Origin: Pseudomonas brassicacearum
GTDB taxonomy: Bacteria > Pseudomonadota > Gammaproteobacteria > Pseudomonadales > Pseudomonadaceae
NCBI RefSeq assembly: GCF_003732265.1
Contig: NZ_MOBK01000003.1
Location: 62,001-126,000, forward strand
DNA: 64,000 nt
Reading direction: 5' to 3'
The notes beneath the pieces are model-generated. The model was not told the origin of the DNA and did not search any database. It saw only the letters and a program-made list of their open reading frames with translations. This document shows, in pieces, positions 7,754 through 17,045 of the stretch. Each line of letters starts with the position of its first letter. Positions within the stretch are counted from its first letter, which is position 1. A program made the position numbers and the translations under genes.

Positions 7754-10108
7754 ATGAATAATTCTGGGGCTGCCGGCGGCGGCAAATGGCTGTTGCGCGG
7801 TCTGGGTGTGCTGATTGCCTTGATCGGGCTCGGCCTGGCAGGTGGTGGCGGCTATCTGATTGCGCTGGGCGGCAGCGCTTACTTCTTGCTGATGGGCCTG
7901 GCGATGTTGGTGTCCGGGCTGATGATTGCCCGTTGCAAGCCGCAAGGCGCGTGGCTGTATGGTCTGGCGTTGATCCTGACGGCGATTTGGGCGGTGTGGG
8001 ATGCCGGTTTCGACTACTGGCCGCTGGTGTCGCGCGTGTTGACGTTCGCCGTGATCGGTCTGGTCGTTGCGCTGATGTATCCGACGCTGATGCGTGCTTC
8101 AGGCGCGACGGCGGGCCGCGGTGCCTATGGCCTGGCCGGTATCCTGGGCGTTGGCGTCGTCGCAACGATGGCCTACATGTTCGTGCCGACGCATGTGGTC
8201 AAAGCCTCCACCGAGCCGGCGGTAACGCCGGTGACACCAGGCACAGAGCAGAAAGACTGGGCACATTGGGGCAACACCACCGCCGGCAATCGCTTTGCCG
8301 CGCTGGACCAGATCAACAAAGGCAATATCGACAAGCTGCAGGTCGCGTGGACCTTCCATACCGGCGACGTCCCGCAAAGCACCGGCGCCGGTGCTGAAGA
8401 CCAGAACACCCCGCTGCAAATCGGTGACACGGTCTACACCTGCACCGCCTACGGCAAAGTCTTTGCCCTGGATGCCGACACCGGCGCCCAGCGCTGGAAG
8501 TTCGACCCGCAAGGCACCGCGCCGAACTGGCAGCGCTGCCGTGGGCTGGGTTATTCCGAAACTCCGCCGTCCTCGGACATCCAGCCCACTGCCTGTACGA
8601 AACGTCTGTTTCTGCCGACCGGCGACGCCCGTCTGATCGCCATCAATGCCGACACCGGCAAGCCCTGCGAAGAGTTTGGCAACCACGGCACAGTCGACCT
8701 GACAACGGATATGGGCGAAGTGAAGCCGGGTTATTACCAACAAACCTCGACCCCGTTGGTCGCCGGTAACGTGGTGATCGTCGGCGGCCGCGTGGCTGAT
8801 AACTATTCCACCGGCGAGCCGCCAGGTGTGGTCCGCGCCTATGACGTGCGCAGTGGCGAACTGGTGTGGGCGTGGGATCCGGGTAACCCAAACACCACCA
8901 AGCGCCCGCCGGCCGGTGAGACCTATACCCGTGGCACGCCGAACGTTTGGTCGGCCATGTCCTATGACGCCAAGCTCGGTCTGGTGTACCTGCCAACCGG
9001 CAACGCCACCCCAGACTTCTTCGGCGGACAGCGCACGGCATTCGATGACAAATGGAACTCGTCTATCGTCGCTATCGACGTGAAGACCGGTCAGGTGCGC
9101 TGGCACTTCCAGACCACTCACCACGACCTCTGGGACTTCGACCTGCCAGCCCAGCCGCTGCTGTACGACGTGCCAGACGACAAGGGTGGCGTGCAGCCAG
9201 CCTTGGCGCAAGTGACCAAGCAGGGCGAGATTTTCCTGCTCAATCGCGAAACCGGCGTACCGATCGCCCGCGTCGAAGAGCGTCCAGTGCCGCAAGGCAA
9301 TGTCCCCGGCGAACGCTATTCACCGACCCAGCCGTTCTCGGTGGACATGCCGTCAATCGGTAACAAGACATTGACCGAGTCCGACATGTGGGGCGCCACG
9401 CCGTTCGATCAACTGATGTGCCGCATCCAGTTCAAAGGCATGCGCCACAAAGGCGTCTACACCCCGCCAGGGCTTGATCGCGCACTGCAATTCCCGGGCT
9501 CGTTGGGTGGCATGAACTGGGGCAGCGTTTCGGTGGACCCGAACACGAATTACATGTTCGTCAACGACATGCGCCTTGGCCTCGCCAACTACATGATCCC
9601 GCGCAACAAGATCGCCGCCGGGGCCAGTGGTATTGAAATGGGTGTGGTGCCGCAGGAAGGCACGCCTTTTGGTGCGATGCGCGAACGTTTCCTCTCGGCA
9701 GCCGGCATTCCGTGTCAAAAACCACCCTTTGGCACCATGTCCGCCATCGACCTCAAGACCCACAAACTGATGTGGCAAGTCCCGGTTGGCACCGTGCAAG
9801 ACACCGGTCCGCTGGGTATCCGCATGCATTTGCCAATCCCGATTGGCATGCCGACGCTGGGCGCGTCACTCGCGACCCAGTCGGGGCTGTTGTTCTTCGC
9901 CGGGACTCAGGATTTTTACCTGCGTGCGTTTGATACCGGCAATGGCAATGAGATCTGGAAGGCGCGTTTGCCTGTAGGTAGCCAGTCAGGGCCGATGACG
10001 TACGTTTCGCCGAAGACTGGCAAGCAGTACATCCTGCTGACGGTGGGCGGTGCGCGTCAGTCGACGGACCGTGGGGACTATGTGATTGCGTATGCGTTGC
10101 CCAGGTAG
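7754..10108 (+). CDS. Membrane-bound PQQ-dependent dehydrogenase, glucose/quinate/shikimate family
   Basis: 784-residue quinoprotein. Residues 1-150 hold about five hydrophobic membrane segments, as in E. coli Gcd; the rest is an eight-bladed PQQ beta-propeller facing the periplasm. The catalytic-region motif HHDLWDFDLP is at residues 456-465, and the C-terminus (YLRAFDTGNG ... GDYVIAYALP) is like Gcd. It oxidises a sugar or cyclic polyol in the periplasm and passes electrons to ubiquinone. The N-terminal part differs from the Gcd I recall in P. putida, so this may be a paralog acting on quinate or shikimate; hence no symbol. The ATG at 7754 is chosen because GGGGAAA stands 10 bases before it; in-frame TTG and ATG codons upstream lack such a site. 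It is a single gene ended by a strong terminator. Confidence 0.87.
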   Translation: MNNSGAAGGGKWLLRGLGVLIALIGLGLAGGGGYLIALGGSAYFLLMGLAMLVSGLMIARCKPQGAWLYGLALILTAIWAVWDAGFDYWPLVSRVLTFAVIGLVVALMYPTLMRASGATAGRGAYGLAGILGVGVVATMAYMFVPTHVVKASTEPAVTPVTPGTEQKDWAHWGNTTAGNRFAALDQINKGNIDKLQVAWTFHTGDVPQSTGAGAEDQNTPLQIGDTVYTCTAYGKVFALDADTGAQRWKFDPQGTAPNWQRCRGLGYSETPPSSDIQPTACTKRLFLPTGDARLIAINADTGKPCEEFGNHGTVDLTTDMGEVKPGYYQQTSTPLVAGNVVIVGGRVADNYSTGEPPGVVRAYDVRSGELVWAWDPGNPNTTKRPPAGETYTRGTPNVWSAMSYDAKLGLVYLPTGNATPDFFGGQRTAFDDKWNSSIVAIDVKTGQVRWHFQTTHHDLWDFDLPAQPLLYDVPDDKGGVQPALAQVTKQGEIFLLNRETGVPIARVEERPVPQGNVPGERYSPTQPFSVDMPSIGNKTLTESDMWGATPFDQLMCRIQFKGMRHKGVYTPPGLDRALQFPGSLGGMNWGSVSVDPNTNYMFVNDMRLGLANYMIPRNKIAAGASGIEMGVVPQEGTPFGAMRERFLSAAGIPCQKPPFGTMSAIDLKTHKLMWQVPVGTVQDTGPLGIRMHLPIPIGMPTLGASLATQSGLLFFAGTQDFYLRAFDTGNGNEIWKARLPVGSQSGPMTYVSPKTGKQYILLTVGGARQSTDRGDYVIAYALPR

Positions 10109-10150
10109 GGGCTGAATCGCAGAAACGAAAAAGCTGTGCCATTCGCACAC

Positions 10151-10181
10151 AAAAAAGCCCGGCATTTTCGCCGGGCTTTTT
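10151..10181. terminator. Bidirectional intrinsic terminator
   Basis: AAAAAAGCCCGGC, a six-base loop and GCCGGGCTTTTT form a GC-rich stem flanked by A and T tracts. It can end the dehydrogenase transcript (+) and the convergent antitoxin transcript (-). Confidence 0.9.
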
Positions 10182-10195
10182 CGCAGCATTCATAT

Positions 10196-10636
10196 TCAAG
10201 CGCATGCATTGCCTTGGTTATGCCATCCGCCTTCAAACTCCAGATTCAGCTTGTAGAGGTCGTGGTCCAATTTGTTGATGGTATTGATAGCTGCCATCAA
10301 ATCCGCCTCGCCAGTTTTGGCTTCGAGATAAAGCCCCCTCAAGTAGCGGTCGTTCACCATTGGGATTTTGTCGGTTTTTTCCCAGATCGCTACAGCCTGG
10401 CTCGTCAAACCAACGATTTCAGCGAGGCTTTCTTGAGACAGCCCAAGTTCTTTCCTGAGAAATCGGAACTCAGCCCCTGTCAACACAGAAGTCTTCTCGG
10501 CGATGGCCTTGCCGATGACGTCATGTAAGCCTTTCACATCGGTGATGGCGACGGACTCGCCATACGCGGTCTCTTTCACCACGAAGCCGTTGCTAAGCCA
10601 TACATTTGGCAGGCCGCTCTCTACGTAGTGGTACAT
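10196..10636 (-). CDS. HTH (XRE/MqsA-type) antitoxin-like regulator
   Basis: 146-residue protein with a helix-turn-helix at about residues 50-105: LTGAEFRFLRKELGLSQESL then AEIVGLTSQAVAIWEK. This resembles the DNA-binding half of MqsA/HigA antitoxins, but the MqsA zinc-binding CxxC pairs are missing from the N-terminus (MYHYVESGLPNVWLSNGFVV). Proteins with this N-terminus are commonly encoded next to DUF4258 proteins, as here, in toxin-antitoxin-like pairs. The ATG at 10636 is chosen over an in-frame start at 10762 because the family N-terminus begins here and GAAGGGG stands 8-14 bases upstream. It lies 28 bp after the DUF4258 gene on the same strand and probably represses their shared promoter. 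Confidence 0.82.
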   Translation of the reverse strand: MYHYVESGLPNVWLSNGFVVKETAYGESVAITDVKGLHDVIGKAIAEKTSVLTGAEFRFLRKELGLSQESLAEIVGLTSQAVAIWEKTDKIPMVNDRYLRGLYLEAKTGEADLMAAINTINKLDHDLYKLNLEFEGGWHNQGNACA

Positions 10637-10664
10637 AAAACTCACCCCTTCTTTTGTATCGTGG

Positions 10665-10961
10665 TCACCCGAGAAATGTCCCGTCGTCATCAACGTCGAT
10701 CGCGCCGACGACCTGGAGAGGTGACCCAGCTCTAAACCAGGAAATAGTAAACCTCCAATCACCCCCCGGTTGCTGAAACGGCCCTTCGGTGATCTGCCCC
10801 TTGCCCAGACAGTCCATCACATCCGGCATGCTCACACCTCGCTCAATCATCCTTGCCTTGGCATGCGGAGAGTAGAAGATGCGTTCCGATACCTCCGAAA
10901 GCCCGCGTATTATTTCGAGAGCTTTCTTTTTTGGCAGTGGAAAAGGCAGTAGGAGGCTCAT
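10665..10961 (-). CDS. DUF4258 protein, probable toxin partner
   Basis: 98-residue DUF4258 protein. The family signature is visible as FYSPHAKARMIERGVSMPDV, followed by the central WRFTISWFRAG and VVGAIDVDDDGTFLG. DUF4258 proteins have a small RelE/BrnT-like fold and often pair with HTH antitoxins; their biochemical activity is mostly unknown. The frame ends at TGA right after TFLG. In the next frame the sequence continues as VTTIQKKG to a TGA 10 bases before the downstream ATG, which looks like the missing last strand, so a one-base loss in the GGG run is possible. No Shine-Dalgarno is seen and the putative promoter sits almost on the start codon. Confidence 0.78.
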   Translation of the reverse strand: MSLLLPFPLPKKKALEIIRGLSEVSERIFYSPHAKARMIERGVSMPDVMDCLGKGQITEGPFQQPGGDWRFTISWFRAGSPLQVVGAIDVDDDGTFLG

Positions 10962-10968
10962 TGGTTTT

Positions 10969-11005
10969 CTATAGTATTTATAGGTTGAGTCATCCTAAAG
11001 TTCAA
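10969..11005 (-). promoter_or_regulatory. Putative sigma-70 promoter and overlapping operator for the DUF4258/HTH pair
   Basis: On the minus strand TTGAAC (11000-11005) is separated by exactly 17 bases from TATAAA (10977-10982). The -10 box lies inside the palindrome CTATAAATACTATAG (10969-10983), a plausible site for autoregulation by the HTH protein. The expected transcription start is about 10 bases before the ATG at 10961, leaving almost no leader. Confidence 0.6.
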
Positions 11006-11139
11006 GGCTGGTTTGTCAAATTCCGTTGTATGTCTGGGAATGTCGCTACTGCGTTGGCAAGCCCACGTGGGCGCTTTGTAGACGTGTAAGCTGGTTTTTA
11101 AAGGAAAAAACTTAGGGGCGCCTGAACGCCAGACACGAA

Positions 11140-11167
11140 AAAGCCGCGCATCAGCGCGGCTTTTTTA
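11140..11167 (-). terminator. Intrinsic terminator after the tRNA gene
   Basis: AGCCGCGC (11142-11149) and GCGCGGCT (11154-11161) pair around a four-base loop. On the minus strand the stem is followed by TTTTTCG. It lies immediately 3' of the tRNA and probably ends its transcript; the A/T flanks would allow function in both directions. Confidence 0.85.
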
Positions 11168-11169
11168 TT

Positions 11170-11246
11170 TGGTGGGCCCACACGGACTTGAACCGTGGAC
11201 CAAAGGATTATGAGTCCTCTGCTCTAACCAACTGAGCTATAGGCCC
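11170..11246 (-). tRNA. tRNA with CAT anticodon, probably tRNA-Ile2 (lysidine type)
   Basis: 77 nt including an encoded CCA. The acceptor starts GGGCCTA and ends TGGGCCC-ACCA, the D-loop has AGTTGGTTAGAG, the anticodon loop is CTCATAA, and the T-loop is TTCAAGT. The CAT anticodon could be elongator Met or Ile2. Positions 4 and 5 are C-C paired with G-G, the acceptor-stem pairs by which TilS recognises tRNA-Ile2 in E. coli, and the ACTCATAATC context resembles E. coli ileX. Ile2, reading AUA after lysidine modification, is therefore favoured. Pipelines may label it tRNA-Met. Confidence 0.9.
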
Positions 11247-11261
11247 TCAGTAGGCCGCGGA

Positions 11262-14200
11262 TTATAGCGACGGTTTCTCGGCTGTGCTATCCGAAAAATC
11301 CGATACGGCAATACGAAGAAACGTCGCGGCGAATTCGTCGGCGGGCAGAGGCGGGCTCACGATGTAACCCTGGATCTGTTCGCAGCCTTCGGCGGCGAGG
11401 AATTGCTGTTGGGCCAGGGTCTCCACACCCTCGGCGATGACAGTGAATTGCATGCTGCGGCCCAGGGCGATGATCGCGCGAACGATCGCCGCATCATGCG
11501 GATCGTCAGGCAGGCCGCGGACGAACGACTGATCGATCTTGAGAATATCCAGCGGCAGGCGCTTGAGGTAGCTCAAGGACGAGTAGCCCGTCCCGAAGTC
11601 GTCGATGGCCAACTGCACGCCCAGCTGTTTGAGTTGGTGCAGCACCGCCAGCGCTTCTTCGGCCTGGCTCATGATGAAGTTTTCGGTAATCTCCAGTTGC
11701 AGAAAACCGGGCTGGAGATGGCTGTCCTTGAGCAGTTGCTCGATCCGTCCCAGCAGGTTGGGTTGACGTAGTTGGGCGCCTGCGAGGTTGACCGAGAGCG
11801 GGCCGAGGCATTCATACACCTGATTCCACTCGTTCATTTGCCGGCAGGCGGTTTCAAGCACCCAATCGCCGATTTGCAGAATCATGCCGTTTTCTTCGGC
11901 CAGCGGAATGAAGTGTTCCGGCGGCACCATGCCGAAGGTCGGGTGATGCCAGCGAATCAGCGCCTCGGCGCCTACCAGGCGATGGTCTTCGAGGCTGATT
12001 TTCGGCTGGTAGTGCAAAAACAGTTCGTTGCGCTCGATGGCGCGGCGCAATTCATGTTCCAGCGCCACCCGTTCGCTGGCCTGTGCGGTGAGGTCGCGGG
12101 TGTAGCTTTCGACCCGGTTACGCCCCTTGGCCTTGGAGCGGTACATCGCAGCGTCGGCGTTCTTGACCAGCGTGGCGACGTCGCAGCCGTCCTTGGGATA
12201 CAGGCTGGTGCCGATACTGGCGCTGATGAAGAACTCGTGTTCACCGGCCTGGAACGGCGCCCCGAAGCAATTGAGCAGCTTGGTCGCGATATTGTCGGCG
12301 TCGCTGTTCTGTTGCAGGCCCGGCAGCAGGATGATGAATTCGTCACCGCCCAGGCGCGCGACGGTATCGATGTCGCGCAACTGCTCTTTGAGGCGCACTG
12401 CGATGCCTTTTAGCAGCAAGTCGCCGACCGGGTGGCCGAGGCTGTCGTTGATGTGTTTGAAGCGGTCCAGGTCGAGGAACAGCACGGCGCCCTGGCCGCC
12501 ATTTTCCTGTTGGGTGTTGAGGGCGGTCTGCAGTCGGCTCTCGAACAGTGTGCGGTTTGGCAGGCCGGTCAACGGGTCGTGATGCGCCTGATAATCGAGT
12601 TTGGCCTGCGCGTGTTTGAGGCTGGAAATGTCGGCGAACACCGCCACAAAGTGGGTGATGAACTTGTCCCGATTGCGCACGGCGCTGATGGTCAGCCAAC
12701 TGGGGTAAAGCTCGCCATTCTTGCGGCGGTTAGAGATCTCGCCTTGCCAATGACCTTCTGCGGTCAGTTGGTGCCACATCGCCGCATAAAACGCGCTGTC
12801 GTGAAGGCCGGAGGCAAGCAGGCGAGGAGTGTGGCCCAGTGCTTCGCTCTCGCTATAGCCGGTGATCTCGGTAAACGCACGGTTGACCGCACTGATGTGC
12901 TGTTGGGTGTCGGTGATCAGCACCCCCTCAGCCGTGCTTTCGAACACGGTGGCGGCCTGTTGCAGCTTTTCCTGCATCAGGTGCCGCTCGGTGATGTCAC
13001 GGGCAATGGTCAACATGCAGTCTTCATCGCCGATAGGTAATGGGCGGCTCGACACCTCGCAGAGACGAATCTGCCCGTCGCTGCGGCGGATATGGCAACT
13101 GAAGTCACGGACGAAACCATCCCGGTGCAGCAGGTCGAGCATCTGTTTGCGTTCGTTGAGGTTGACCCATATCCCGAGATCCAGGGCCGATCGATCAACG
13201 GACATCGCGCTGTTGAAACCGGTAATGCGGCTGAAACCTTCGTTGACCTCCAGCAGCAACCCGTCGCTCTGCCTGGACAGCAACAAACCATCCGGGGAGG
13301 CGTGGAAGGCCTTGGCAAATTTCTCTTCGGAGGTTTGCAGTTGTTGCTGGGTTTCCTTGAGCTGGCTGATATCACGCACCACCACGACCAAGGCTGGGGT
13401 GGTGTCGAGATCGAAAGGCTCGGCGGAAATCAGGCCGGTGAACACGTGGCCGTTACTGCGGCGAAAAGGCATCTCCAGGTTGCGGATGCTGCCGGCCTGC
13501 AATCGCTGCAACAAACCCGGCCCGACGCCGGGGATGCCCCAGATGTTGAGGTCGGTGGCGGTCTGGCCGATGACGTCTTCGGCCCTGAGGCCGATTTGCT
13601 CTTCGAACGCTTTGTTCACCTCCAGCAGGCAACCGTCGGACAGTCGCGCGATCACCAGGATGTCCGGGCATTGCTGGAAGACCGAAGCGAATTTTTGCTC
13701 GGACAGACTCAACGCTTCTTCTGTGCGTTTGGCATCGCTGATATCGATCATCAGCCCGCGCATGATCGGTTCGTGGCCATGCTCGATCAGGCTGACGATA
13801 TCGCGCACCCACAGGCAGCGACCGTCGGCGGTGATGACCCGGTAATCGACGCTGTGATCGCGCCCGGCCAGTACTTCGTGATCGCAAAAAGACTGGGCTC
13901 GCGTCAGGTCCGCAGGATGGATGATGTTGCGCCAGAAGCCCGGAATCAGCCAATGAGACAGGGGATAGCCGAGGAGATCTTCGGCATGGGGTGAAACGTA
14001 GCTGTAGGTGAAATCACTGATTCGTGCTTCCCAGGCGATGGCCGACAAACTCTCGACCAGCCCGCGATAGTGGTACTCGCTGCTGCGCAGTTCCTGTTCC
14101 AGGTCGACCCGGCGAGCAATTTCAGAGCTCAGGCGGCGGTTGATCCGGATCACCACAGCCAACATGACCGTCAGAAACAATAGCCCCGGCAAGCCGTAAA

Positions 14201-15008
14201 CCAGCAGATCCGACCAAAAGGTTCGATGATCGAGGACATTGCCCACCCAGTGTTCCTGAATGGCGCTGATTTCACTCGGGCTCATGTCCGCCAGCACTTT
14301 GTCCAGAATGCCGACCAGTACCTTGTTGCCGGGAGGCACGGCCATTGCCAGTTGATAGCGGTAGGGGGTTTCACCGCTGACATACAGCCCATCGAGCTTG
14401 AGCTGGCGAAGGCTCCAGACGCTGGAAGCGAGATCGCCCACCACCGCGTCCACTTCATCGGTGGCCAGTGCCTGCAAAGCCGAGCTCACATTGGGCATCG
14501 GCACCAGATTCAGGTCCGGGTGGTGGGTGCGCAACAGCTCGTGGGGCGCATAGTTTTCCACCACGGCGATCTTCAGCCCGTAAAGGTCTTCGAGTTTGTG
14601 CGGCTGGGCACCGCCGACATGGGCCAGGATGACAATGGGGAAGTCGAGGTAGGGGCGCGTAAACGACAGGTACGACTGGCGCTCCGGGGTCGACATGATG
14701 CCCGGTAAAACGTCCAGCTTGCCTTGCTTGGCCTGTTCCAGCACGACCGTCCAGCTAACCGGCTCGATGGGCGTGAGCTTGATGGCCAGCCGTTGGCGGA
14801 TCACATTGATGTAGTCCGCCGCCAGACCCTGATAAAGGCCCTGTTCATCGCGGAACTCAAATGGCGGCCAGGACGCGTCAACACCCAGGCGCAAATCCGG
14901 GTGTGCGCTCAGCCAGCTACGTTCGTCGTCAGTCAGAGTCAGCGCGCCAGCCGTTGCGGTCCAGGTCATCAGCGACAGCAAAAAAAGCACGGTCGGCAGT
15001 CTGGGCAT
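11262..15008 (-). CDS. rmcA: RmcA-like redox/arginine-responsive GGDEF-EAL c-di-GMP enzyme
   Basis: 1248-residue inner-membrane sensor. Order of parts: signal peptide (1-22); periplasmic family-3 solute-binding domain (about 30-255); transmembrane helix (about 266-290); four PAS domains (about 310-430, 440-550, 560-675, 685-800); GGDEF domain with intact RLGGDEF (GGDEF at 887-891); EAL domain with intact EAL at 1015-1017. Both catalytic motifs are present, so it can potentially make and degrade c-di-GMP; P. aeruginosa RmcA (PA0575) acts as a phosphodiesterase that links electron-acceptor state and amino-acid signals to biofilm formation. The architecture, length and position next to rpoD match that protein. 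It is a single gene with its own tRNA neighbour downstream. Confidence 0.9.
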   Translation of the reverse strand: MPRLPTVLFLLSLMTWTATAGALTLTDDERSWLSAHPDLRLGVDASWPPFEFRDEQGLYQGLAADYINVIRQRLAIKLTPIEPVSWTVVLEQAKQGKLDVLPGIMSTPERQSYLSFTRPYLDFPIVILAHVGGAQPHKLEDLYGLKIAVVENYAPHELLRTHHPDLNLVPMPNVSSALQALATDEVDAVVGDLASSVWSLRQLKLDGLYVSGETPYRYQLAMAVPPGNKVLVGILDKVLADMSPSEISAIQEHWVGNVLDHRTFWSDLLVYGLPGLLFLTVMLAVVIRINRRLSSEIARRVDLEQELRSSEYHYRGLVESLSAIAWEARISDFTYSYVSPHAEDLLGYPLSHWLIPGFWRNIIHPADLTRAQSFCDHEVLAGRDHSVDYRVITADGRCLWVRDIVSLIEHGHEPIMRGLMIDISDAKRTEEALSLSEQKFASVFQQCPDILVIARLSDGCLLEVNKAFEEQIGLRAEDVIGQTATDLNIWGIPGVGPGLLQRLQAGSIRNLEMPFRRSNGHVFTGLISAEPFDLDTTPALVVVVRDISQLKETQQQLQTSEEKFAKAFHASPDGLLLSRQSDGLLLEVNEGFSRITGFNSAMSVDRSALDLGIWVNLNERKQMLDLLHRDGFVRDFSCHIRRSDGQIRLCEVSSRPLPIGDEDCMLTIARDITERHLMQEKLQQAATVFESTAEGVLITDTQQHISAVNRAFTEITGYSESEALGHTPRLLASGLHDSAFYAAMWHQLTAEGHWQGEISNRRKNGELYPSWLTISAVRNRDKFITHFVAVFADISSLKHAQAKLDYQAHHDPLTGLPNRTLFESRLQTALNTQQENGGQGAVLFLDLDRFKHINDSLGHPVGDLLLKGIAVRLKEQLRDIDTVARLGGDEFIILLPGLQQNSDADNIATKLLNCFGAPFQAGEHEFFISASIGTSLYPKDGCDVATLVKNADAAMYRSKAKGRNRVESYTRDLTAQASERVALEHELRRAIERNELFLHYQPKISLEDHRLVGAEALIRWHHPTFGMVPPEHFIPLAEENGMILQIGDWVLETACRQMNEWNQVYECLGPLSVNLAGAQLRQPNLLGRIEQLLKDSHLQPGFLQLEITENFIMSQAEEALAVLHQLKQLGVQLAIDDFGTGYSSLSYLKRLPLDILKIDQSFVRGLPDDPHDAAIVRAIIALGRSMQFTVIAEGVETLAQQQFLAAEGCEQIQGYIVSPPLPADEFAATFLRIAVSDFSDSTAEKPSL

Positions 15009-15096
15009 AACGGTCTCGTTATGGCTCGGGGGAATGTTTCGAGTGTAGACGGGCTAGGCGGTAGGGGGGAGGTGCGAGGAATTTAATCTGCATAAA

Positions 15097-15124
15097 GCAA
15101 AACCCCCGGCCTGGGCCGGGGGTT
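15097..15124 (-). terminator. Intrinsic terminator after rpoD
   Basis: AACCCCCGGCC and GGCCGGGGGTT form an 11-base-pair GC-rich stem just after the rpoD stop. On the minus strand it runs into TTTTGC. It also separates rpoD from rmcA. Confidence 0.88.
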
Positions 15125-15130
15125 CTGTTA

Positions 15131-16978
<1,848 letters not shown>

Positions 16979-17045
16979 AACACCCTATCCACTGAAGGTC
17001 TTGGCGGGCAAAAAACAAGCCGAGGATTATACCTGAGCTATGACC

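Noticed and set aside
8099..9295. 398-codon open frame opposite the PQQ dehydrogenase gene
   Set aside because: Antisense shadow; the plus-strand product has full quinoprotein motifs.
11170..11246. Calling the tRNA initiator or elongator Met
   Set aside because: It lacks the mismatched first acceptor pair and the three G-C pairs of the initiator anticodon stem, and C4-C5 of the acceptor stem fit tRNA-Ile2; elongator Met remains a weaker alternative.
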